From the NCBI GenBank assembly GCA_963851025.1, contig CAWKOA010000008.1:62001-126000 (forward strand): 64,000 bases of DNA. Direction: 5' to 3'. This document shows positions 1 through 7,819 of this stretch, in pieces. A program made the position numbers and the translations under genes. Each line of letters opens with the position of its first letter. The stretch's first letter is position 1. The stretch comes from RYN-230 sp963851025. GTDB lineage: Bacteria; Actinomycetota; Actinomycetes; Streptosporangiales; Streptosporangiaceae. Below the pieces are notes generated by a model. It worked only from the letters and a program-made list of their open reading frames with translations. It was not told the origin of the DNA and made no database searches.

Positions 1-725
1 TGCACCTGGCCGGCGCGGGAATCGCCGACCATCGCTGGACCGACTCCTACAAGGAGGAGATCCGGTCCAGCCGGGTGCAGGGCACCCGGGCCCTCACCGA
101 GTTCCTGGCGGCCATGGGCCAGCCGCCCGCGGTCTTGCTCTCCGGCTCCGCCATCGGCTGGTACGGGGATACCGGGCGCCGGGAAGTGGACGAGTCGGCC
201 CCGGCCGGCCAGGGGTTCCTGGCCGGCGTGGTGCGGGACTGGGAGGCGGCCGCCGACCCGGCCCGGCAGGCCGGGATCCGGGTCGCCACGCTGCGCACCG
301 GCGTCGTGATGTCCCGCCACGGGGGGGTGCTGGCCCGGCTGCTGCTCCCGTTCCGGCTGGGGCTGGGCGCGCGGCTCGGCCCGGGCACCCAGTTCATGAG
401 CTGGGTGGCCCTGGCCGACTGGATCGGCGCCGCCCGCTTCCTCCTGGATCACCAGGAGATATCCGGGCCGGTGAACCTGACCGCGCCGACCCCGGAGACC
501 AACGCCGCGTTCACCGCCGCGCTGGCGGGCGCGCTGCACCGCCCGGCGCTGCTGAGCATCCCGTCCCCGGTGCTGGAGATGGCTCTCGGCGGGGTGACCA
601 GCGACCTGATGAGCAGCGCCCGGGTCCTGCCCCGGGTGCTGCGCGAGGCCGGCTACGGGTTCACCCAGCCCGACCTGCGCGCCGCGCTCACCGCCGAACT
701 ACAGACGGCCGGATCCGCCGCCTAG
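1..725 (+). CDS. TIGR01777-family NAD(P)-dependent epimerase, 5' end cut by window
   Basis: The reading frame is already open at the left edge (codons from base 3), so the N-terminal nucleotide-binding part lies outside the window. The visible part starts with LAGAGI, typical of the SDR39U1/TIGR01777 group of extended short-chain dehydrogenases. It continues with SSRVQGTRAL, the IGWYGDTG stretch carrying the conserved Tyr, and the C-terminal PTPETNAAF and VLPRVLREAGY segments usual for this group. The physiological substrate of the family is not established. In actinomycetes this gene often sits just before the lipB-lipA pair; here four unrelated genes separate it from lipA and no lipB is seen. 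Family assignment is firm, function is not. Confidence 0.9.
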   Translation, partial: HLAGAGIADHRWTDSYKEEIRSSRVQGTRALTEFLAAMGQPPAVLLSGSAIGWYGDTGRREVDESAPAGQGFLAGVVRDWEAAADPARQAGIRVATLRTGVVMSRHGGVLARLLLPFRLGLGARLGPGTQFMSWVALADWIGAARFLLDHQEISGPVNLTAPTPETNAAFTAALAGALHRPALLSIPSPVLEMALGGVTSDLMSSARVLPRVLREAGYGFTQPDLRAALTAELQTAGSAA

Positions 726-732
726 CGTCTGG

Positions 733-1593
733 CTAGCCAGGGCCGGGTGACGCCCCGGACAGGAAGGCGCTGAGCGCGCCGCTGAGCCGGGCGGGATCAT
801 CCAGCCAGGGATAATGGCCGGCGCCCGGCTGCATGGTGAGGTCCCAGCGGGGGAACAGGGCGGCCGCCCGGGCCAGCAGGTCCGGCGGGGACATGGCATC
901 CACCTCGCCCCCGTACACCAGCACCGGGGCGGTCAGGCCGGCCAGCCCGGACCGGACCGCGGCCGGGTCGAACGCCCCCTCGGCGTAGAAGCCGGACCTG
1001 GCCGGCCCGGACCGCCCGCGCAGGGCCGCCGCCGCGTGGGCCTGGGCCGCGCCGTCCCACCGGCCGTAGCAGAAGGGCTGGTAGCCGAGTGTGGTCTCGG
1101 CCGAGTCATCCCCGTCGTCCGCGGCCTGCGCCGCGGCCCAGGCCGCCGCGAACCACGGCTCCGCGGAGCGCCGCCGCATGGCGGCCCGCTGCTCCTCCTC
1201 GCTGAAGGTCAGGCCGAGCGCGCGCACGCTGGGAGTGAGCAGGATCAGGCGGCCGACCCGCTCCGGGTGCGCCGCCGCGTACAGCAGGGCCACGGTGCTG
1301 CCCGCCGAGTGGCCGAGCAGGTCCAGCCGCTCCAGGCCCAGCTCCGCCCGCAGCGCCTCCACGTCCCGGGCGATGAGGTCACAGCGGTACGCCACGGGGT
1401 CGGCAGGCACCTCGCTGTCCCCGGTGCCCCGGCTGTCGGGGAGGATCAGCTCGCGGGAGCGGCCCAGCCCGCCGAGGTCACCCAGGTAGCCAGGCTCCAG
1501 GCCGGGGCCGCCGGGCAGGCAGACCAGCGGGGGGCCGGACCCGGCCCGGTGGTAGGCCAGCTTCGCGCCGTCATAGGAAGTGAAGTGTGCCAT
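733..1593 (-). CDS. Alpha/beta-fold hydrolase (proline iminopeptidase-like)
   Basis: A 286-residue alpha/beta hydrolase. Near the N-terminus LVCLPGGPGLEP resembles the oxyanion-hole HGGPG of proline iminopeptidases. The nucleophile elbow is LGHSAGS (Ser), the acid is probably Asp in GGEVDAMSP and the base His is in GAGHYPWLD. The open frame runs further upstream, but the extension looks like low-complexity shadow sequence; I chose the ATG at 1593 because the protein MAHFTSYDGAKLAYHR is a natural family start. It is convergent with the epimerase gene, with stops 7 bases apart. The substrate (peptide, ester or epoxide) cannot be told. Confidence 0.85.
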   Translation of the reverse strand: MAHFTSYDGAKLAYHRAGSGPPLVCLPGGPGLEPGYLGDLGGLGRSRELILPDSRGTGDSEVPADPVAYRCDLIARDVEALRAELGLERLDLLGHSAGSTVALLYAAAHPERVGRLILLTPSVRALGLTFSEEEQRAAMRRRSAEPWFAAAWAAAQAADDGDDSAETTLGYQPFCYGRWDGAAQAHAAAALRGRSGPARSGFYAEGAFDPAAVRSGLAGLTAPVLVYGGEVDAMSPPDLLARAAALFPRWDLTMQPGAGHYPWLDDPARLSGALSAFLSGASPGPG

Positions 1594-1676
1594 GCCGGCA
1601 TCCTGCGCCGGGAAGCCGCGCAAGGCCAGGGAGATTCGCGGAGAGCAGAGAGACCGGGCGATCCCGGCCGGGAGCG

Positions 1677-2381
1677 TTACTCGGGAGCGCCCCGGGCGGA
1701 CATGGCCGGCCCGGACGCCATGACCTCGGCGGGCTGGCCGGGGTCGCCGGACGGCACCGGGGGGCACGGCTCGGCCGGGATGAGGGTGCGGAAGCCGCGG
1801 GTTTCCAGGCCGTACAGCGGGATCTTCCACAGCGGCGGCACCCGTCCCGTCCGGCTCGCGGCCCGGACGTTCAGCCGCATCAGGCGGCGGGCGCCGATGA
1901 GGGCCAGCCCGGCCAGCGGCAGCTCGACGCACAGCGCCATCAGCAGGCTGACCAGGAACCCGCTGGTGCGCAGGTCCAGGCTCACGTCGAACCATGCGTC
2001 GCAGCACAGCAGGGTGGCCAGGACCACCAGGCAGGCGATGACCAGCTGGCGGTGCCGCCAGGCGGCCCAGGCGGTGACCGCGAACGTGACGAGCAGCCCG
2101 AGGTCGAACCCGATCCAGGCCCCCCGCCAGCCGCCGGAGCGGTAGTAGCGGGGCAGCGTGACGGCGAGCACGCCGATCCAGGCGGCCAGCACCAGGCAGC
2201 AGGCGATGATGGCGACGAGCGCGACGGCCCGGCTCCGCGGGTTGCCGGGCAGGTCGGATTCGGTGCGCGGGCCACTGGAGGCCGCGGGCTCCCGGGCGGA
2301 TCCCTCCAGGGCCGCCAGGGCACAGGCGAGTTCGGCACGCTCGTCCGGGCTCATCCGGCGAAGCTCGTCCACATTTATCAC
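1677..2381 (-). CDS. Predicted membrane protein with short cytoplasmic N-terminus
   Basis: A 234-residue protein that I do not recognise. It begins with a charged, probably cytoplasmic helix (MINVDELRRMSPDERAEL). About four hydrophobic segments follow, near residues 52-75, 92-112, 113-130 and 140-165, and the C-terminal tail is hydrophilic and proline-rich. A short N-terminal acidic helix before membrane segments is common in small actinobacterial sensor or anti-sigma-like proteins, but no known domain is evident. It is transcribed on the same strand as the hydrolase downstream, with an 83-base gap, so co-transcription is possible. Confidence 0.6.
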   Translation of the reverse strand: MINVDELRRMSPDERAELACALAALEGSAREPAASSGPRTESDLPGNPRSRAVALVAIIACCLVLAAWIGVLAVTLPRYYRSGGWRGAWIGFDLGLLVTFAVTAWAAWRHRQLVIACLVVLATLLCCDAWFDVSLDLRTSGFLVSLLMALCVELPLAGLALIGARRLMRLNVRAASRTGRVPPLWKIPLYGLETRGFRTLIPAEPCPPVPSGDPGQPAEVMASGPAMSARGAPE

Positions 2382-2505
2382 GCGAAATACCTCCCTAGGC
2401 GCTAACTACCCCGCCCAGGGCATTGCTTCCCACGCCGGCGCCTGTGCTTTCGCTGGGAGATCTCTGGAAGCCGGGCGGGCCGGGCCCGCGGCGGCCCCCG
2501 GGCGG

Positions 2506-3822
2506 CTAGCCCGCGGCCAGCCCGGCCAGATAGCCGGCCAGCTCGCCGGCCTGCACCAGCGCCTGCGCGCCGCTGTCCATGTCCCGCACGGTGACCACGC
2601 CGGCTTCCTCCTCCTGCCGCCCGTAGATCAGCGCCCAGCGCGCACCCTGGTCACTAGCCCACTTGAGCTGGCGGCCGAGCTTCCCCGACGAGCCCATGTA
2701 CACGCTGGACCGCAGGCCCGCCTGGCGGGCGTCGCCGGCGAACGCGAACCCGCGGGCCGCGAACTCCGGGCCCAGGATGGTGACGGCCACGTCCAGCCGC
2801 CCGGGACGGCCGGCGCGGGCGCCATCGGGCAGCAGCAGGAGAATCCGCTCGATGCCCAGCGACCCGCCGGTGCCCGGCACGCCGGGGCCGCCCAGCTGCT
2901 CGATCAGGTGGTCGTAGCGGCCGCCGGAGGAAATGGACCCGGGCACCCCGTCCGCCACGACCTCCCAGATCGGGCCGGTGTAGTAGCTCAGCCCGCGGAC
3001 CATGCGCGGGGTGAACTCGATCCGGCCGGCCGGGACCTGCGCCCGGACGAGCGACAGCACCTTGTCCACCTCGTCCAGGCCGGCCGCGCCCTCCTCGCTC
3101 GGCTTGAGCGCGGCCCGGATCCGCTCCTCCGCGTCCGGGGCGGTCATGGCGGCGACCAGGTCCTCCGCGGTGCCCCGGGCCAGGCCCCGCCCGGCCAGCT
3201 CGTCGGTCACGTCCGCGGCCGGCAGCTTGTCGAGCTTGTCCAGCGTGATCAGGACGCCCGCGCCCAGCCCGGCGGGGACGCCGAACGCCTCCAGCAGCCC
3301 GGCCAGCACGTGCCGGGAGTTGAGCAGGAACCGGAAGTCCGGGACGCCCAGCGCGGCCAGCGTGTCGTGCACAGCGCAGATGATCTCCGCGTCGGCCAGC
3401 ACGGAGGCCGTGCCGAGGGTATCCAGGTCGCACTGCACGAACTCGCGGAAGCGGCCCCGGCCGGGCCGGTCCGCCCGCCACACCGGGCCCATCGCGTACC
3501 GCTTGTACGGGGTGGGCAGCTGGCTCCCGTAGGCGGCGGCGACCCGGGCCAGCGGGACCGTCATGTCGTAGCGCAGCGCCAGGTCCGCCTCGCCGGACGC
3601 CTCGTGCTCGCCGCGCCGCAGGATCTTGAAGATGAGCTTGTCGCCCTCTTCCCCGTACTTGCCCAGCAGCACGTCGAGGCGCTCGAAGGCCGGCGTCTGC
3701 AGCGGCTCGAACCCGTACCGCGAGAACACCGAGCGGATCACCGCGAAGGCGCGCTCGCGCGCCTCGACGTCCGCGGCCAGGAAATCACGTGTCCCCGACG
3801 GGGGATCGAACTGCGTTGGCAT
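2506..3822 (-). CDS. hisS: Histidine--tRNA ligase, eukaryote/archaea-like subtype
   Basis: Class II aminoacyl-tRNA synthetase charging tRNA-His. The N-terminal FDPPSGTRDF and LQTPAFE match HisRS. Motif 2 is VWRADRPGRGRFREFVQCD, the HisRS signatures are RGLSYYTGP and SGGRYDHL, and motif 3 is SLGIERI. A C-terminal anticodon-binding domain follows, so this is not the shorter HisZ. LRYDMTVPLAR and WRADRP are closer to the eukaryotic/archaeal/alphaproteobacterial subtype than to the usual bacterial FRYERPQAGR form. The ATG at 3822 is preferred over one 12 codons upstream because GGAG lies 9 bases before it. Length is 438 residues, normal for the family. Whether a second hisS exists elsewhere cannot be seen. 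Confidence 0.92.
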   Translation of the reverse strand: MPTQFDPPSGTRDFLAADVEARERAFAVIRSVFSRYGFEPLQTPAFERLDVLLGKYGEEGDKLIFKILRRGEHEASGEADLALRYDMTVPLARVAAAYGSQLPTPYKRYAMGPVWRADRPGRGRFREFVQCDLDTLGTASVLADAEIICAVHDTLAALGVPDFRFLLNSRHVLAGLLEAFGVPAGLGAGVLITLDKLDKLPAADVTDELAGRGLARGTAEDLVAAMTAPDAEERIRAALKPSEEGAAGLDEVDKVLSLVRAQVPAGRIEFTPRMVRGLSYYTGPIWEVVADGVPGSISSGGRYDHLIEQLGGPGVPGTGGSLGIERILLLLPDGARAGRPGRLDVAVTILGPEFAARGFAFAGDARQAGLRSSVYMGSSGKLGRQLKWASDQGARWALIYGRQEEEAGVVTVRDMDSGAQALVQAGELAGYLAGLAAG

Positions 3823-4028
3823 GCGTCCATGCTCCACGACAACGGCACCCCGCGTCACATCGATAACCGGGAACCGGCCGTGCGGCGGCCCCGGGCCCGG
3901 GTTTCCGCCGCGTTAAATATCCAGGCCACGGGACCTGCCCTGGTAAACTGGCGGGCGTGTACTAGGACCAGCGGCCGCGCTCTCAGCCTCCCCGAGCCCC
4001 AGATTGCCCTCGTCCTAGGAGTTTTCCC

Positions 4029-5375
4029 GTGTCCCTCCCGCAGGTCGCCGACGCGACCGCGTCCCCCGCTGAGCTGACCCGGCCCGCTGAGCTGACCCCG
4101 CCCGCCGTGCCCGCCCCTGGCCGGCCGGAGCCAGGGCGGCCCGGACCGGACCGGGTCACCCCGCGCTACGCGCTCAGCCTGGCGGTCATCCTGCAGATCC
4201 TCATCTCGGCCGGGGACGGGCTCGCCATGGTGGCCCTGGCCAGCCGGGTGTACCAGACCTCGCATGCCTCGTGGGCGGTGGCAGCGGTCTTCCTGGCCGT
4301 GACCGTGCCGATCACGGCCCTCGCGCCCGCGGCGGGCCTGGTCCTCGACCGGCTGTCGCCCCGGCCGGTGCTGGTCGCCGCGGCGGCCGCGGAGACCGTG
4401 GTGGCCCTGGCCCTGACCCGGCTCACCGGCACCGGGGCGATCCTGGGGCTATCCCTCGGCTTCGGCGTGTGCGCGGCGCTGCTCCAGCCCGGCCTGGGCA
4501 CCATCGTCCCGCAGCTGGCCGGCCGGACCGGGGTCACCCGGGCCAACGGCTACCTGCAGGCCGCCACCTGGGGCGGGTTCACCGTGGGCCCGCTGCTGGC
4601 CGGGGTGCTCACCGCGGCCGGCGGCACCGGCCTGGCCCTGGGCGCGGTCGCCGCCGTGTACGGCCTGGGCGCGATCGGGCTGCGTGCGCTCCCGCTGGCC
4701 CCCGGGCCCGCGGGCCTGGCCGGCGGGGCCGGCGGCCAGGACGCGCCGGCCGGGCCCGCCGGCCGGGCGGTCAGCGCCGGGCTGCGCTTCCTGCGCTCCG
4801 ACCGCGAGGCCGGCCTGCTGGTGCTGGTGGTCGCGGTCATGGTGGCCTTCGGCAACCTGGCCAGCGTGGCCGAGGTCTCCTTCGCCGAGGGCGTGCTCAA
4901 GGCGGGCCCCTCGGGGTATTCCGTGCTCGTCGCCGCCTGGACCGCGGGCATGCTCGGCGGCACCCTGGCCGGTGGCCGGCTGCGCCGCCGCCACCTGGCG
5001 CTGGCCACCCTGGCCGGCACGGTCATCGCGGGCACCGGCGTGGCCCTGGCCGGCGGCGCGGTCACGCTCTGGCAGGCCGCGGCCTGCTACGGGATCGGTG
5101 GCCTGGCCAACGGCGTCGAGGTGGTGGCCACCCGCAGCTTCCTGAACCACCGGGTCCCGGCGGCCATCTCGGGGCGGGTCTTCGCCCTGTACTCCGGCGT
5201 GCTGTTCGGCGCGGCGTCGGTGGGCATGGCCGCGGCCGGCGGCCTGCTGGGCCCGCTCAACCCGCGCGTGGTCCTGGTCATCGCCGGCACCGGCGGGATC
5301 GCGGCCGGCGCCCTGGGCTGGGCACGGTACGCCCGGCTGCGGCGCGCGGGCGGCTCCGCCCGGGACGTACCCTGA
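4029..5375 (+). CDS. MFS transporter (EntS-like drug/siderophore exporter type)
   Basis: A 448-residue major facilitator with about 12 hydrophobic segments. The region LVLDRLSPRPVLVAAAAAE corresponds to the loop 2-3 motif with a conserved DR. The second half begins near residue 250 after a Gly/Ala/Pro-rich linker. The GTG start is supported by AGGAG at 4017-4021, 7 bases upstream. The cytoplasmic N-terminus carries an imperfect hexapeptide duplication (PAELTR, PAELTP) encoded by an 18-base repeat. Its stop lies only 4 bases before the lipA start codon, so the two may be co-transcribed. The substrate is unknown; the EntS-like assignment rests on overall impression only. Confidence 0.85.
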   Translation: MSLPQVADATASPAELTRPAELTPPAVPAPGRPEPGRPGPDRVTPRYALSLAVILQILISAGDGLAMVALASRVYQTSHASWAVAAVFLAVTVPITALAPAAGLVLDRLSPRPVLVAAAAAETVVALALTRLTGTGAILGLSLGFGVCAALLQPGLGTIVPQLAGRTGVTRANGYLQAATWGGFTVGPLLAGVLTAAGGTGLALGAVAAVYGLGAIGLRALPLAPGPAGLAGGAGGQDAPAGPAGRAVSAGLRFLRSDREAGLLVLVVAVMVAFGNLASVAEVSFAEGVLKAGPSGYSVLVAAWTAGMLGGTLAGGRLRRRHLALATLAGTVIAGTGVALAGGAVTLWQAAACYGIGGLANGVEVVATRSFLNHRVPAAISGRVFALYSGVLFGAASVGMAAAGGLLGPLNPRVVLVIAGTGGIAAGALGWARYARLRRAGGSARDVP

Positions 5376-5379
5376 GAGG

Positions 5380-6340
5380 GTGGTACTCGCACCCGAAGGA
5401 CGCCGGCTGCTGCGCGTCGAGGCACGTAACAGCCAGACCCCCATCGAGAAGAAGCCGCCGTGGATCAAGACCCGGCTGCGCACCGGCCCGGAGTACACGG
5501 CGCTGAAAAGCCTGGTCAGCCGGGAGGGCCTGCACACGGTGTGCGAGGAAGCCGGGCTGCCCGAACATCTTCGAGTGCTGGGAAGACCGCGAGGCCACGT
5601 TCCTGATCGGCGGCGATCAGTGCACCAGGCGCTGCGACTTCTGCCAGATCGCCACGGGCAGGCCGCAGCCGCTGGACACGGACGAGCCGCGCCGGGTCGC
5701 GGAGTCGGTGGCCACGATGGGCCTGCGCTACGCGACCGTGACCGGGGTGGCCCGCGATGACCTGGATGACGGCGGCGCGTGGCTGTACGCGCAGACCGCC
5801 CGCGAGATCCACGCGGCCGTGCCGGGCTGCGGGGTGGAACTGCTGATCCCCGACTTCAACGCGGCCGGCGACCGGCTGGCCGAGGTGTTCGGGGCGCGGC
5901 CGGAGGTGCTGGCGCACAACATCGAGACCGTGCCGCGGATCTTCAAGCGGATCAGGCCCGGCTTCCGCTACGAGCGGTCGCTGCAGGTCATCACGCTGGC
6001 CCGGGAGGCCGGCCTGGTGACCAAGTCCAACCTGATCCTCGGCATGGGCGAGGAAGCGCACGAGATCACCGGGGCCCTGGCCGACCTGCGGGCGGCGGGC
6101 TGCGAACTGATCACGATCACCCAGTACCTGCGGCCGTCGCCGCTGCATCATCCGGTGGAGCGCTGGGTGCCGCCGGAGGAGTTCGAGGCGCTCGGCGCCG
6201 AGGCGATCCAGATGGGTTTCTCCGGGGTCATGTCCGGGCCGCTGGTCCGCTCGTCCTACCGCGCGGGGCGGCTGTACCGCGAGGCGATGACCCGCCGGGT
6301 CCGGCCCGCGGGGACCGCAGTTTCCCCTCAGGCCCGCTGA
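5380..6340 (+). CDS. lipA: Lipoyl synthase LipA, frame broken by a one-base insertion
   Basis: Radical-SAM enzyme that inserts two sulfurs into octanoyl groups on lipoyl domains. Frame 1 (5380 to about 5555) encodes the typical start with NSQTPIEKKPPWIKTR and GLHTVC. Frame 2 continues as CPNIFECWEDREATFL, then the radical-SAM cysteines CTRRCDFC and on to SYRAGRLY. Joined, the frames give the auxiliary CX4CX5C cluster and the CX3CX2C cluster in perfect register. The join needs removal of one G from the GGG at 5554-5556. As written, translation from the GTG would end in an unrelated tail at 5760. A sequencing error is more likely than true loss because both halves are pristine and the enzyme is usually essential. 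Confidence 0.9.
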
Positions 6341-6357
6341 CTCGTATCCTGCCCTCC

Positions 6358-7065
6358 ATGGCGAACAGTTCGGCGAACCGGAAGGACGGCGCGGATGCGG
6401 TCCCTCCGGGCCGCATCAAGCAGATCCGCATGGTCGCGGGGATAGTCCGCAAGCAGAACCCGAGAGCCCTCCCCCTGATCGCGCTGACCGCGGTCGGCGT
6501 CATCGCCGTCTTCGTGATCGTCGGGCTGCTCACCGGCCAGGCCGGCCTGCTGATCCCGATCGGCGTGGTCGGCGGCCTGGCCGCCGCGATGATGATGTTC
6601 GGGCGGTTCGCCCAGTCGGCGCAGTACGCGGCGGTCGAGGGGCAGCCCGGCGCGGCCGCGGCCATCCTGCAGAGCATGCGCGGCGGCTGGACCGTCACCC
6701 CGGCCGTGGCGGCCAACCGGAACATGGACGTAGTGCACCGGGCCGTCGGCAAGCCGGGGGTCGTGCTGGTCGGCGAGGGATCACCGACCCGCCTGCCCAG
6801 CCTGCTCGCGGCGGAGAAGAAGCGGATCTCCCGGGTCGCCTACGAGACGCCGATCTATGACTTCCAGGTCGGCAACGAAGAGGGCCAGGTGCCGATCCGC
6901 AAGCTGCAGCGGAAGATCATGCGGCTGCCCCGTAACCTGAAGGGCGGCGACGTGACCGAGCTCAACTACCGGCTCAAGGCCCTGCCGCAGTCGCTCCAGG
7001 CTCCCAAGGGGCCGATGCCGAAGTCCGGCCGGATGCCCCGGCAGCCACGGCCCCGTATCCGCTAG
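6358..7065 (+). CDS. DUF4191 domain-containing membrane protein
   Basis: A 235-residue actinobacterial protein of the DUF4191 family, conserved next to lipA in many actinomycetes. It has a positively charged N-terminus with RIKQIRMVAGIVRKQNP. Two adjacent membrane helices follow (about residues 42-62 and 66-80), then a long cytoplasmic domain containing LRSMRGGWTV-like and PTRLPSLLAAEKKRISRV segments. The start at 6358 lies 18 bases after the lipA stop, which suggests one transcript. The last codons (cgt atc cgc tag) are the first copy of a 15-base tandem repeat running into the neighbouring gene. The function of the family is unknown. Confidence 0.88.
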   Translation: MANSSANRKDGADAVPPGRIKQIRMVAGIVRKQNPRALPLIALTAVGVIAVFVIVGLLTGQAGLLIPIGVVGGLAAAMMMFGRFAQSAQYAAVEGQPGAAAAILQSMRGGWTVTPAVAANRNMDVVHRAVGKPGVVLVGEGSPTRLPSLLAAEKKRISRVAYETPIYDFQVGNEEGQVPIRKLQRKIMRLPRNLKGGDVTELNYRLKALPQSLQAPKGPMPKSGRMPRQPRPRIR

Positions 7066-7095
7066 CTGCGTATCCGCTAGCCCCGTATCCGCTAG
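7054..7095. repeat. Three tandem 15-base copies spanning two gene ends
   Basis: The 12-mer CGTATCCGCTAG occurs at 7054-7065, 7069-7080 and 7084-7095, an exact 15-base period. The first copy is the end and stop codon of the DUF4191 gene. The third copy supplies the stop codon of the convergent RDD gene (complement of CTA at 7092-7094). This looks like slippage duplication of a gene's 3' end. Confidence 0.9.
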
Positions 7096-7526
7096 CTGCG
7101 GAGCACGATCGTGTTGGCGGCCCGGTCGTGCAGCCCGCGCAGGTCCCGGTCGGTGACCAGCGGCGGGATGACGGTGATCAGCAGGATGGTGCGGACGAGC
7201 GCCCACCCGAACCCCACCGGCTTGCCGTCCAGCCGGGCCACCCGGATGCCCAGCACCCGCTTCCCCAGGGTGAACCCGGTGAGTGCGGTGAGCAGGTAGA
7301 CCTCCACGGAGAAGACCACCAGGGTCCAGCCCGCCGAGCGGAAGATCGCCAGCGCCACGGCGGTGCTCGCCAGCCAGTCGATCAGCAGGGCGAGCAGGCG
7401 GCGCCCCATGCCCGCGACCGACCGGGGGCCGTCCTCGGGAAGGCCGAACTTTTCTCCCGGGTACTTCTCCTGCTCCCCGGAGTCCCGCGTCGGCAGCAGC
7501 AGCCCGGCCCAGCGTCGTTCCGTCAC
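7092..7526 (-). CDS. RDD family membrane protein
   Basis: A 144-residue RDD-family protein. RRLLALLIDWLAS carries the Arg-Asp pair of the first helix. GFTLGKRVLGIRVARLDG is the typical mid-protein motif, and RGLHDRAANTIVL is the final RDD-type HDRAA motif. Three membrane segments are apparent. A GTG start at 7526 (VTERRWAG) is preferred over the longer open frame, whose extra residues are Gly/Arg-rich filler. It is convergent with the DUF4191 gene; this DUF4191-RDD-glnA arrangement is common in actinomycetes. Some RDD proteins have been linked to ion transport, but no specific role can be assigned here. Confidence 0.85.
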   Translation of the reverse strand: MTERRWAGLLLPTRDSGEQEKYPGEKFGLPEDGPRSVAGMGRRLLALLIDWLASTAVALAIFRSAGWTLVVFSVEVYLLTALTGFTLGKRVLGIRVARLDGKPVGFGWALVRTILLITVIPPLVTDRDLRGLHDRAANTIVLRS

Positions 7527-7626
7527 CCCATAACCGTACCCGCGCCCAGGCCGGCGGTGGCCTGGAGCCCGGTCGCCGGCCACGCAGGCGGTCCGGCCCG
7601 TCCATGCGCGTCACGGAGGGTAAGGC

Positions 7627-7642
7627 GTAACACGTGTGAAAC
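7627..7642 (+). promoter_or_regulatory. GlnR-type binding site upstream of glnA
   Basis: The sequence reads GTAAC, six bases, GAAAC, an exact match to the gTnAc-n6-GaAAc consensus of the actinobacterial nitrogen regulator GlnR. It lies 177 bases before the glnA start codon. The rest of the 7527-7819 gap holds no gene. A GTCAC at 7610-7614 could be a degenerate companion half site, but its spacing does not fit the usual 22-base phasing. Confidence 0.7.
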
Positions 7643-7819
7643 ACTAGAGACACGGCCGGGAAATCGCCGGGAACTAACGTCCGATACGTTCCTGCCGCAG
7701 GCAGACCCCCCAAGCGGCCAACTTCTGCGTGGCCGTCTTTGCGCGGCCTTCAGCCGCGGCAGCCCAGGGAGGCAAGACGTGCCAGCTAACGCGGTGCCAG
7801 CTCCGTTCAGGGAGGGTTG

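Noticed and set aside
733..2007. Long form of the hydrolase starting at 2007
   Set aside because: The extra 138 residues overlap the membrane-protein gene on the same strand in another frame and look like low-complexity shadow sequence; the family start is at 1593.
2158..4077. Long plus-strand open frame (639 codons) over hisS
   Set aside because: It is antisense to hisS, has Gln/Arg/Gly/Ala-biased shadow composition and no recognisable domain. High GC makes stop-free antisense frames common.
7610..7625. Second GlnR box next to the one before glnA
   Set aside because: Only GTCAC matches; the partner half reads TAAGG and the offset to the next box is 17 rather than the usual 22 bases.
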